Source: Devosia sp.
GTDB taxonomy: Bacteria > Pseudomonadota > Alphaproteobacteria > Rhizobiales > Devosiaceae
Length of the DNA stretch: 37,475 bases
Direction: 5' to 3'
Assembly (NCBI GenBank): GCA_015234425.1
Contig: JADGNE010000021.1
Span: 1-37,475 of the forward strand
Shown: positions 24,195 to 31,674 of the stretch, one piece after another
Layout: the number at the start of each line of letters is the position of its first letter
Position numbering within the stretch: the first letter of the stretch is position 1
Notes under the pieces: generated by a model
The model's input: the letters and a program-made list of their open reading frames with translations, nothing else
What the model was told of the DNA's origin: nothing
Databases searched by the model: none
Program-made: the position numbers and the translations under genes

Positions 24195-24320
24195 CTTTGG
24201 CTCCTGGATTGAAGGAGCCGAATGGAACGCCTGAACCTTGCGATCCTCAATCAGGCGACGACTTCAGGCGCGTGCCCGCCATCTCACCACGCTCACCCTC
24301 CCGCGGCAGCGGGTTCGTTC
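23654..24320. repeat. Direct repeat of 667 bp, second copy
   Basis: Matches 18510-19176. It covers the outer end, leader and first 60 percent of the integrase of element B. The perfect identity suggests that copy C arose recently from B or from the same source, perhaps by a one-ended transposition event. Confidence 0.85.
24199..24219 (-). promoter_or_regulatory. Leader hairpin over the Shine-Dalgarno of integrase B
   Basis: On the minus strand GGCTCC, loop TTCAATCCA and GGAGCC form a 6-bp stem; AAAG and the ATG follow. The AGGAG ribosome-binding site lies in the downstream arm, so folding would hide it. The loop shares TTCAA with the element A hairpin. Confidence 0.6.
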
Positions 24321-24376
24321 TCCCTGCCCCTTCCTTGCGCTTATGGAGTGCCCCCTCGCTTATGCGCGTGCCATAA

Positions 24377-24415
24377 TCAATTCTCCATTGGCCACTTCGG
24401 CCGATGGAGAATTGA
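24377..24415 (+). promoter_or_regulatory. Long hairpin over the Shine-Dalgarno of an integrase stub
   Basis: TCAATTCTCCAT (24377-24388) pairs with ATGGAGAATTGA (24404-24415). A T-G wobble and a GGCC/GGCC inner stem extend this to 17 bp around the 5-nt loop ACTTC. GGAG at 24406-24409 lies in the downstream arm and the ATG begins at 24417. Such a structure could equally be an operator or lie at an attachment site. Confidence 0.6.
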
Positions 24416-24416
24416 T

Positions 24417-24677
24417 ATGGGTATCTCACAGTATGATCCTGCTGCCGGCAGACCCGCCTGGAATGCCGGCAAGCAAGTTGGCGCCAAGCGCGCCTTGAAG
24501 GTCAAGCAAATCTGGGCGATCCGCTTCTTTCTACATCGAGAAAGTCGAATGAGAGACCGAGCGCTTTCTGACCTGGCTATCGACAGCAAGCTTCGAGGCT
24601 GTGACTTGGTGAAGATCAAGATCGGCACACTCGTGTCTGGACCTGCCATTCGCTCCCGATCGATGGTGATCCGGTAA
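24417..24677 (+). pseudogene. Site-specific integrase, N-terminal stub
   Basis: Eighty-six codons (MGISQYDPAAGRPAWNAGKQ, then KVKQIWAIRFFLHRESRMRD, then ALSDLAIDSKLRGCDLVKIK) match the first part of a widespread tyrosine-integrase group in Proteobacteria, including the conserved Arg of SKLRGCDLVK. A TAA at 24675-24677 stands where the family continues Gln-Lys-Thr-Gly; the next codons still read KTGR before the similarity stops near 24690. Both a nonsense change and loss of the rest of the gene are therefore evident. It is unrelated to the integrases of elements A and B. Confidence 0.75.
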
Positions 24678-24750
24678 AAAACGGGCAGAAAAGCACCGAT
24701 TTTGAGACACCGACCTCGGCACAACTCAGAGTGGTATCGTCCTTATGCCC

Positions 24751-25503
24751 CTAGCGAACCAGTCGCTTTTTCGGAGCCTTGGCGAAATACTGCGGAAATG
24801 TCTCTTTGGCTGCCTCGGTGAGCTTCAAAACGCGGCGAAGGTGAAACTGCAGGGCCTCCACGCTTCCGGCCAGATCGCCCGAGGATACCGCCAAAGCTAT
24901 TGCCTTGTGTTGGTCGAGGACCAGCGCCATGTCATCGACGCCATTGACCATAAGATGTCGAAACCGATCCATATGGATCTTGGCGCGATCGATTTCGCTC
25001 TGGATGTGCGCAAAGCCGGCGGACTCGGCGATAAGAGCGTGAAAGGCCTCATCTGACGCATAGAAGCGTTCCATCTCGCCGATGCGGGCGCAGGTTTCCT
25101 GAATGCTTATTTCGATCCCAAGGCGCTGGGCCAGTGGCTCGTGCCGCCCAAGTTCAATCACGCGTTTGAGTAGCGAAGTTTCAATCGCCTCGCGCAAGAA
25201 TTGGGACCGTTCGAGATCGGCCTCCCGAAGAGGGGTCACAAACGTGCCACGCTGCGGCAAAACTTCGACGAGGCCAATGTCGGACAATCGCAGAAGAGCC
25301 TCGCGCGTTGGCGTGCGGCTGACCCCCAGCTCGCCCGCGATACTGACCTCCGAGAGCGCTTCGAACGGCTTGAGCTGAAAGGATACGATCTTCTCGCTCA
25401 AGACGCGGTAGATCTGACGCGACAATGCGTCAGATCCATTTCCAAGCTTCAGTTCCGTTGGCAACATTGCGATCGGGGCGCCTTCGTTATTGTCGATCAA
25501 CAT
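24751..25503 (-). CDS. GntR-family transcriptional regulator, FCD (FadR) subfamily
   Basis: A 250-residue repressor-type protein. Residues 25-95 form the winged helix (SRQIYRVLSEKIVSFQLKPF, then ELGVSRTPTREALLRLSDIG with the recognition helix). Residues 105-235 are an all-helical FCD ligand domain with metal-ligand candidates in FHALIAES and in the late histidines. FCD regulators commonly bind a sugar acid made by the pathway they control. Its start abuts the stop of the preceding gene (25504), so it is the last gene of the sugar operon and is autoregulated with it. Likely target: the inverted repeat at 36387-36414. Confidence 0.9.
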   Translation of the reverse strand: MLIDNNEGAPIAMLPTELKLGNGSDALSRQIYRVLSEKIVSFQLKPFEALSEVSIAGELGVSRTPTREALLRLSDIGLVEVLPQRGTFVTPLREADLERSQFLREAIETSLLKRVIELGRHEPLAQRLGIEISIQETCARIGEMERFYASDEAFHALIAESAGFAHIQSEIDRAKIHMDRFRHLMVNGVDDMALVLDQHKAIALAVSSGDLAGSVEALQFHLRRVLKLTEAAKETFPQYFAKAPKKRLVR

Positions 25504-26523
25504 TCACGATGCAGACAGATGATTGACCGCGATGGAATAGCGGATCGTCAGCGGCTCATCAGGTGCCAGATCGATAGCAGTCCTGGTGCCAGCCGTAGCG
25601 ATGGGGTTGGCAGCGGCCGAGGTTCGAGGAGAAAGTCCGAAGGCCGACGATGAAGGTTCGATCCCTATACAAAGGGTTCGTCCAAGCCAAGGCGCTCCCT
25701 GCCGACCTTTGTTCGAATACCACAGGAGAATACTCGGCAGTAACGCTTTGTCCCATGAAATCGCTACTTCGTACCGATCCACAAGATGTCGAAGTGTCGC
25801 TCTGCCGTCGACGTCATTGAGTTGAAGAAGTTCCTCCGCGCTTCCCAATAGAGGAAGATGGCTTGCGTCGATCTCTTTTCCATCCAGGGACGGCACCGCG
25901 CTTAGTCTTGCAAACTGTTCATCCTTGGCAAAAATTTCGGCGCCTGGTTCAATGACACCGGGGAACGTTGAGCCGCTTTTGAACGCCCCGGGATTGAGCT
26001 GAGCTGCGCCCGGCTGCGAGGGCAAGGCAAAGCAGGCGTGCAGGGCGACCGGCATCCTGCAGGCCTGACGCGCGTGTATCTCCAGTTCAAGGTCGATCCG
26101 AGGCTCACCCGCGACACCGCGCAAGCGACGAACCAGGTGCGATATGGAATGGTCCACGGGATAGTCGATCGACAATTCCACAAAGTCGGAATCGGCTTGC
26201 GGAACAAACTGCCAGGCATGGTTCGAGCTGTAGCCGTGCACGTCGTCGTAGCGGTCAGCGTCATCCATGACCGCCTGCCAACGGGATGTGAAACTACCCT
26301 TGGGCATGGGGTAGCCAAAGGGTACGCAAGGCCATTCGCCTCGTAGTCCGGTCGTAAGTCCGTCCAGCTCGTGGCCAGCCTCGTTCCACCACGGCGCGAT
26401 GAAAAGAGGGGACACCTGCCTTCCATCAGGCAGGGTGAACGCCCCTACCCCGATCATGCCGCCCAGAGCTTCTATCGAGAAAAACCCGTGCGACCATTTG
26501 AGGACAGCGTTTTCACCCGGCAT
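25504..26523 (-). CDS. Aldose 1-epimerase-like (galactose mutarotase fold) protein
   Basis: ATG 26523 overlaps the SMP-30 stop by 11 bp and gives 339 residues; a longer reading from 26613 would lie inside the SMP-30 gene. The beta-sandwich pattern of mutarotase-like proteins is visible: GVGAFTLPDGRQVSPLFIAP, then WPCVPFGYP near residue 64 and SSNHAWQF near 100 with a conserved His. Family members interconvert sugar anomers or bind carbohydrate. The strict His/Glu catalytic pair of classical GalM is not certain here. In this operon it could feed the correct anomer to the sugar dehydrogenase. Confidence 0.7.
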   Translation of the reverse strand: MPGENAVLKWSHGFFSIEALGGMIGVGAFTLPDGRQVSPLFIAPWWNEAGHELDGLTTGLRGEWPCVPFGYPMPKGSFTSRWQAVMDDADRYDDVHGYSSNHAWQFVPQADSDFVELSIDYPVDHSISHLVRRLRGVAGEPRIDLELEIHARQACRMPVALHACFALPSQPGAAQLNPGAFKSGSTFPGVIEPGAEIFAKDEQFARLSAVPSLDGKEIDASHLPLLGSAEELLQLNDVDGRATLRHLVDRYEVAISWDKALLPSILLWYSNKGRQGAPWLGRTLCIGIEPSSSAFGLSPRTSAAANPIATAGTRTAIDLAPDEPLTIRYSIAVNHLSAS

Positions 26524-27397
26524 AGTAGTTTTCCCGAGCGCCACGGAAGTCGACTTCTGCCGAGAGCAACACGCCGTCCAGCGGCCCGGGCTTTTCCAGG
26601 CCGAATGTGCCACTCGTTACATACAAGGTTCTCAGGTCCTCTCCGCCGAACGTGCAGGCTGTCGGATTAGTGACGGGCAGAGCGATGGTTCGATCCACCC
26701 GTCCATCCGGCGCGAAGCGGATCAGGCATGATCCGCTGAAACGGGCATTCCAGAGGTAACCTTCGGCATCGATGCCTGATCCGTCCGGGAGGCCGGGCCC
26801 GCCTTCTGCAAAAACGCGGCGGTTGGTAACTACACCCTCCTCGCGATCGTAGTCATAGGCCCACAGCACATTCTTCATGGTGTCACCCATGTAAAACACG
26901 CCGCCTGAAGGCGACCATGCCATGGTGTTGGGAATGTGCAATTCCTTGTCGAAAGGGCCGCCAAGGCCCGCCATACTGACGGAGAACAGGTGGCCACGCG
27001 CGCCCTGCATGGAGCGGGGTGTCGCGTCTGGATTAAGATTCTGATCCATCGTAGCCACCCAGAACCGGCCGGCCGGATCGCACTTGCCCTCATTGAGCCG
27101 CATGGGCCCGCGCCCCTCTTCGACAGCCGCAAGGGGGACGAAGCCTCCATCCTCGAAAGTGTAGCGGCCGATCTCCAGCCCCTTGCTCAGAATGGCGGCG
27201 GATCGGTCGGCATAGAGAGCAATGGCCGTTGGGAAATCGTCGGTGGGACGCGTTTCGACCTGCCCCGTGGTCGCATCCAGCCGGCGCACGGCGCGACCGA
27301 CAATATCGACCCAATAGAGAAAGCCGCGATCATCCCAGAACGGGCTTTCGCCCACCAGATCGACGGTGTCACCCGCCCTTTGGAACTTGTAGTTCAT
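26513..27397 (-). CDS. SMP-30/gluconolactonase family sugar lactonase
   Basis: A 294-residue six-bladed propeller. The divalent metal ligands of the family can be placed: Glu17 (VGESPFWDDRG), Asn157 (IPNTMAWSPSGG) and Asp205 (LPDGSGIDAEG). These enzymes open aldonolactones to aldonic acids in the cytoplasm. It is followed with an overlap by the mutarotase-like gene and preceded by the permease gene with 10 bp between. Here it would act on the lactone made by one of the SDR enzymes and supply the enolase-superfamily dehydratase. Confidence 0.9.
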   Translation of the reverse strand: MNYKFQRAGDTVDLVGESPFWDDRGFLYWVDIVGRAVRRLDATTGQVETRPTDDFPTAIALYADRSAAILSKGLEIGRYTFEDGGFVPLAAVEEGRGPMRLNEGKCDPAGRFWVATMDQNLNPDATPRSMQGARGHLFSVSMAGLGGPFDKELHIPNTMAWSPSGGVFYMGDTMKNVLWAYDYDREEGVVTNRRVFAEGGPGLPDGSGIDAEGYLWNARFSGSCLIRFAPDGRVDRTIALPVTNPTACTFGGEDLRTLYVTSGTFGLEKPGPLDGVLLSAEVDFRGARENYYAG

Positions 27398-27407
27398 AGG
27401 CTTGCCC

Positions 27408-28289
27408 CTAAAGCGCCGAGACCTTCATGCCTTCCATGAAGTGCTTGCGGAGTGCGAAAAAGAGAATGATCGACGGAATGCTGGCGAGCAGCGCTGCAGT
27501 CAGCACCAGATTTGGACCAGCGGAGGAATAGCTGCCCTGGAAAACCTGCACGCTATTCATGACCGAGCGGGTTTCATCGCGATTGCCCAGCACAGTTGAA
27601 AACAGCAGATCGTTCCAGATCCAGGTGAACTGCAGCAGGAAGGTAGCCGTCACTGGACCCCATGCGTTGGGCAGGACGATGCGCCAGAAGACGGTGAATT
27701 CATTGGCGCCATCCATGCGGGCCGCCTCATCCATCTCCCGCGACAGCCCGTTCATGAAGTTCTTGAGCACCAGTGTCGGGAATGGGATGCAGATCGCCGT
27801 GTAGAACAGCAGCATCCCGATATGCGTGTTGAGGATGCCGAGGTTCTGATACGCGAAGAACAAGGGGATCAGATACATCTGGAACGGGAAGATAGTCCCC
27901 GCGAATATGATCATGAACCACATGTCCTTGCCGCGAAAATTCAGCCGCGTTAGGCCATAGGCTGCCATGGATGCAAAGAATACGGCCACGCCGGCTCCGA
28001 CCACGCCATAGAAAGCGGAGTTGAGCATGCCGGTGTTCATCTTGGCGCGCGTCCAGGCGTCCACCGCATTGCCAATGAACGGAGCAAAACCTTGCGGCAG
28101 GGCGAGCGGCGAGCCGCTGGCGTATTCGGCCTGGGTTTTGAAGACACTGACCGCCAGATAGTAGAAGGGTACCAGCCACACGAGGGCAACAAGAACTGCG
28201 CCCGCCAGCGTCCACCATTTCCCATAGCGCAAAGCCGCTTCACGCTTGGCAATGGCATCGTAGTCGAGCAATTCCAGATTGACTGCCAT
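27408..28289 (-). CDS. Carbohydrate ABC transporter permease (MalG type)
   Basis: A 293-residue inner-membrane permease with six hydrophobic segments; the first starts near residue 25 (TLAGAVLVALVWLVPFYYLA). The EAA loop that docks the ATPase is MDEAARMDGANEFTVFWRIV around 190-209. It pairs with the gene ahead (9 bp apart) to form the heterodimeric channel of a CUT1 sugar importer. Confidence 0.93.
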   Translation of the reverse strand: MAVNLELLDYDAIAKREAALRYGKWWTLAGAVLVALVWLVPFYYLAVSVFKTQAEYASGSPLALPQGFAPFIGNAVDAWTRAKMNTGMLNSAFYGVVGAGVAVFFASMAAYGLTRLNFRGKDMWFMIIFAGTIFPFQMYLIPLFFAYQNLGILNTHIGMLLFYTAICIPFPTLVLKNFMNGLSREMDEAARMDGANEFTVFWRIVLPNAWGPVTATFLLQFTWIWNDLLFSTVLGNRDETRSVMNSVQVFQGSYSSAGPNLVLTAALLASIPSIILFFALRKHFMEGMKVSAL

Positions 28290-28298
28290 GTCCGTCTC

Positions 28299-29252
28299 CT
28301 AGCGTACCATGCGATCGACGCGCTGCTGCAAGATGGCCTGAATCCAGGTGACACACAGCACCACCAGGCCAATTATGACGGCCACTGCCGAGCCAAAAGC
28401 CCACGAGCCTTTCTGAAACGCCTCGAAATACATGTAGACGGCGAGCGACAGGCTACGTTGGCCGGGATAGGAGGCGCCCATCACCCAGAGCAGGTCGAAT
28501 ACGGTAAACCCTGCCAGAACCGACAGAATGGTCACCACCAACAAGGTTGGCGTCAGCAGGGGCAGGATGACGTGGCGGAAGGTCTGGAAGCGGCTGGCGC
28601 CATCGATCTGGGCGGCCTCAATGGGGTCCTTGGGAATTGCCTGCAGACCGAGCAGGATCAGCACCATAACGAGACCCACGGTCTGCCACACAAAGGTGGC
28701 GATGATTGCCGGGGTGACAGTGTTGGACTGATAGAGCCAACCGATATCGACCTTCTGCCCGCTGACCATTGACAGGCCACGATTGAGCAAACCCTGCGGC
28801 GCATAGACATAAAACCAAAGTACGCCCACCGCTGTTGGCGCCAGGATGCGGGGGATGAAGATGATGTTCTTGAACGTGTTGGAAAAACGCACATTGCGCA
28901 GGAATATCGCAAGCCCCAGGCCGACGGCGATGGGGAACACAATGGAAGCCACCACCCATATGGCGGTGTTGAACAGGGCTTCTCCAAAAAAGGGATTGCC
29001 GAACATGCGCTGGTAATTCGCCACGCCGATGAACTCGTCGAGCCCGGTGAATTTCCGCCAGTTGGTGAGGCTGAGGTAAATGTTGAACGCCACCGGCGCC
29101 AGCAGTAGTCCGCATACCATGAGCAGCGCCGGCGCCATAAACAGCAGGGCTATGCGAAAATCCCGACGCTGACGCCGCCGGTCCCGGCGCTCGATTTCCG
29201 CCACGCCTATTCTGGCGAGCAGGACCTGATCTCGTTGCGATTGCGCGGTCAC
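28299..29252 (-). CDS. Carbohydrate ABC transporter permease (MalF/UgpA type)
   Basis: A 317-residue permease with a basic cytoplasmic N terminus (ERRDRRRQRRDFR) and six membrane helices. The EAA motif is IEAAQIDGASRFQTFRHVIL near 230. It stands 59 bp after the binding-protein gene, behind a hairpin, and 9 bp before its partner permease. Confidence 0.93.
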   Translation of the reverse strand: MTAQSQRDQVLLARIGVAEIERRDRRRQRRDFRIALLFMAPALLMVCGLLLAPVAFNIYLSLTNWRKFTGLDEFIGVANYQRMFGNPFFGEALFNTAIWVVASIVFPIAVGLGLAIFLRNVRFSNTFKNIIFIPRILAPTAVGVLWFYVYAPQGLLNRGLSMVSGQKVDIGWLYQSNTVTPAIIATFVWQTVGLVMVLILLGLQAIPKDPIEAAQIDGASRFQTFRHVILPLLTPTLLVVTILSVLAGFTVFDLLWVMGASYPGQRSLSLAVYMYFEAFQKGSWAFGSAVAVIIGLVVLCVTWIQAILQQRVDRMVR

Positions 29253-29274
29253 TGTCTTTCCCCTCAGACAAGAA

Positions 29275-29299
29275 GGGACGGCAGCGTGGCCGCCGTCCC
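29275..29299 (-). promoter_or_regulatory. Intergenic hairpin between binding-protein and permease genes
   Basis: GGGACGGC (29275-29282) and GCCGTCCC (29292-29299) form a perfect 8-bp stem with a 9-nt loop. No T run follows on the minus strand. Such structures after the binding-protein gene of sugar importers often stabilise the upstream mRNA or reduce read-through, giving more binding protein than permease. Confidence 0.55.
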
Positions 29300-29311
29300 C
29301 TGGTTGGGTGC

Positions 29312-30550
29312 TTACTGATTGGCCCAGTAATCGGCGTTGAGAGCCTGCATGCGGCTCATCACGTCCTCAGCCGTGGCCATGGTCGGATCAAGCATGAACC
29401 GGTTGAGTTCGGCGACCAGTTCGCCCTGCAGGTCGGGCGGCACGGCTTCCCACCACCGCAGATAGGCGGCGGTGCCGGCAGCACTCATATCGCCCGAAAT
29501 CTTGGCGATGATCTCATTGGGCGCAGCCGCCTTGGTATTGCCGAGATAGTTGCCCGAAGCCGATGACCAGGCATTGGCGCCAGCGACGGACGCCCAGAAC
29601 TTCACCGCTTCCTGAACTTCCGGCCGATCGATGGAATCGGCGGAGACAACCACCGGACCACCCTCAAGCACGACTGCTGACGGCAGGCCCTCGGTGATAT
29701 TGGGAACGATAAAGGCGCCGATCTCGTCGGTATCAAGCCCGTTTGAGGCGAGCGAGCCAACCACCCATTCACCCTTGAGGTACATGCCCGCATTGCCGCC
29801 GGCAAAATCCTCGATCTCCTGGTTGGAACGTGGATCGGTGAAATAGCCCTTGGCATAGAGATCGGACCAGATCTCGAAGACCTTGCGAACCGCGTCACCG
29901 TCATACGCCACGGAGCCGTCGTGAATACCGTTATAGGCGGCTGGATCGGTGCGGAGCAACAGCTCCTGGAACCAGATGAAGCCGCGCCAACCTTCATGCA
30001 CGGTGGCATTGAAAGGGGTGATGCCAGCAGCTTTGAGCTTTTCGGCGGCCGCCATCAGCTCATCCCAGGTCTTGGGCTCGTCGGTGATACCGGCCTCGGC
30101 AAACTTTTCCTTGTTGTAGATCATCACCCAGCGGGCCAGCAGCAGCGGCACGGCATAGATGTGACCGTCAACGCGGAAGAGATCTGCCGCCGAGGCGTCA
30201 TAGTCGCCCGAGGCAATCATCTCCTCCCAGATGCCATCGAGTGGCGCGATCTTGCCGGTCGACACCAGTTCGGTGAAGCTGGCGCCTGTCCACCATGTGA
30301 ACATATCCGGCAGATCACCACCAGCGAGCGAGGCCTGGATATAGGCCTTGTATTGCTCGGTGGTGGCATATGGCGTTTCGACAATCTTGACGCCAGCCTC
30401 GGTCTCAGCAGCCTTGGTGACCTCCTGAAAGGCTTCGGACCAGAAACCCTTGTCGTGCACGAAAGTGACGTCCTCGGCCTGCGCGACACCGTTGGTCGCC
30501 AGAACGGCGGCCATGCAGGTGGCAAGCAAAGTCCCTTTTAGTCGCTTCAT
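29312..30550 (-). CDS. ABC transporter sugar-binding protein (CUT1 family)
   Basis: ATG 30550 follows GGAGGAG directly and gives 412 residues. A Sec signal peptide is clear (MKRLKGTLLATCMAAVLATN, then GVAQAEDVTF, cleavage after AQA). The mature protein has the two-lobe extracellular solute-binding fold, family 1 (DLPDMFTWWTGASFTELVST, then AVPLLLARWVMIYNKEKF, then YLKGEWVVGSL), with aromatic residues typical of a sugar site. It delivers substrate to the two permeases. An upstream start at 30571 would lack the signal peptide's proper beginning and overlap the ATPase stop. Confidence 0.93.
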   Translation of the reverse strand: MKRLKGTLLATCMAAVLATNGVAQAEDVTFVHDKGFWSEAFQEVTKAAETEAGVKIVETPYATTEQYKAYIQASLAGGDLPDMFTWWTGASFTELVSTGKIAPLDGIWEEMIASGDYDASAADLFRVDGHIYAVPLLLARWVMIYNKEKFAEAGITDEPKTWDELMAAAEKLKAAGITPFNATVHEGWRGFIWFQELLLRTDPAAYNGIHDGSVAYDGDAVRKVFEIWSDLYAKGYFTDPRSNQEIEDFAGGNAGMYLKGEWVVGSLASNGLDTDEIGAFIVPNITEGLPSAVVLEGGPVVVSADSIDRPEVQEAVKFWASVAGANAWSSASGNYLGNTKAAAPNEIIAKISGDMSAAGTAAYLRWWEAVPPDLQGELVAELNRFMLDPTMATAEDVMSRMQALNADYWANQ

Positions 30551-30570
30551 CTTCTCCTCCCTTGGCCGCA

Positions 30571-31674
30571 CTATGCGACCTTTAAATTCTGTTCCGTCGC
30601 ACGGTCGAACAGATGCATCCGCGCCACATTGAGGTGGAACGAAAGCGTCTCATTGAGGTCGACCTGCCGTGGCTGCTGCATCCGACTGACGAAGTTCAGC
30701 CCGGCAAGCGTGCCAAACAGCAGGTTCTCATTGCCCAGCATTTCGGTCAGCGTGACCTCACCCCTTACGGCGACATAGTGCTTGGGCTGCATACCGTGCC
30801 CCTCCGGCACGATGTCTTCGGCCCGCAGCCCCGCATAGACCTGCCGGCCCTCCACCAGAGCATCGCCAAAATCAGTGGCGCTTACCGGCAGATGTAGCGG
30901 GCCGCAATCGACGACCCAGGCCCCGTCTCTCCGCACCAGCGTACCCTCGAAAAACGACATCTGCGGCGAGCCGATAAACCCGGCGACGAACTTGCTGCGC
31001 GGCGTTTCAAAGATCTGCAGCGTTGTGCCCTGCTGGGCAATTTCGCCGTCCTTCATCACCACGATTTTGTCACCCAACGTCATCGCCTCCACCTGATCGT
31101 GGGTGACGTAAATGGTGGTGACGCCTAGGTGGCGCTGCAGCCGCTTGATCTCGACACGCATCTGATTGCGCAGCTTGGCGTCAAGATTGGACAGTGGCTC
31201 GTCAAACAGGAATACCTGCGGCTCGCGCACGATGGCCCGGCCCATGGCAACACGCTGTCTTTGCCCACCAGACAGTTGCGACGGCCGGCGATCGAGATAA
31301 GGGCCCAGTTGGAGAACGGCGACCGCCTTGTCTATGCGGGTGTCGATCTCGGTCTTTGAGAGCTTGGCCAGCTTGAGCGAAAAGGCGAGGTTTTCGCGCA
31401 CTGTCATGTGCGGGTAGAGCGCATAGGTCTGAAAGACCATCGCCACACCGCGTTCGCGCGAGGGCAGGTCATTGGCCAGCTTGCCGCCGATAATGAGCTC
31501 GCCATGCGAAATCGTCTCCAGCCCGGCAATCATGCGCAAAGTGGTGGACTTGCCGCACCCGGAAGGGCCGACGAAAACGACCAGCGAGCCGTCGGCGATC
31601 TCGAGATCGATGCCCCGAACTGCGACCTGGCGGCCGTAGACCTTGACAATATCCTTGAGAACAACTTCGGCCAT
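30571..31674 (-). CDS. ugpC: Sugar ABC transporter ATP-binding protein (UgpC/MsmK/MalK type)
   Basis: ATG 31674 overlaps the stop of the preceding gene by one base and gives 367 residues. Walker A GPSGCGKST (36-44), Q-loop FQTYALYP, signature LSGGQRQR, Walker B VFLFDEPLSNLDAKLR and the switch His (YVTHDQVEAMTLGDK) are all present. The C-terminal 130 residues are the MalK-type regulatory OB domain. It drives the importer formed with the two permeases. The symbol is by family; the actual substrate is not glycerol phosphate by any evidence here. Confidence 0.92.
   Translation of the reverse strand: MAEVVLKDIVKVYGRQVAVRGIDLEIADGSLVVFVGPSGCGKSTTLRMIAGLETISHGELIIGGKLANDLPSRERGVAMVFQTYALYPHMTVRENLAFSLKLAKLSKTEIDTRIDKAVAVLQLGPYLDRRPSQLSGGQRQRVAMGRAIVREPQVFLFDEPLSNLDAKLRNQMRVEIKRLQRHLGVTTIYVTHDQVEAMTLGDKIVVMKDGEIAQQGTTLQIFETPRSKFVAGFIGSPQMSFFEGTLVRRDGAWVVDCGPLHLPVSATDFGDALVEGRQVYAGLRAEDIVPEGHGMQPKHYVAVRGEVTLTEMLGNENLLFGTLAGLNFVSRMQQPRQVDLNETLSFHLNVARMHLFDRATEQNLKVA

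Larger units (their letters stand above)
21841..24316 (-). mobile_element. IS91-type element B with tyrosine recombinase and Y2 transposase
   Basis: About 2.48 kb, complete. Transposase-distal end GAACCCGCGATCCGCAG at 21841; integrase-side end GCGGGTTC at 24309-24316 with the subterminal hairpin CCCGC-ggca-GCGGG (24300-24313), followed by GTTC, the complement of the IS91 target GAAC. It lies 80 bp from element A in the same orientation. The 240 bp between the distal end and the transposase stop at 22083 contain no credible gene. Confidence 0.75.

Noticed and set aside
26523..26613. Extended start of the mutarotase-like gene at 26613
   Set aside because: The extra 30 residues lie in the conserved end of the SMP-30 gene and do not look like the family; ATG 26523 overlaps the stop as in a coupled pair.
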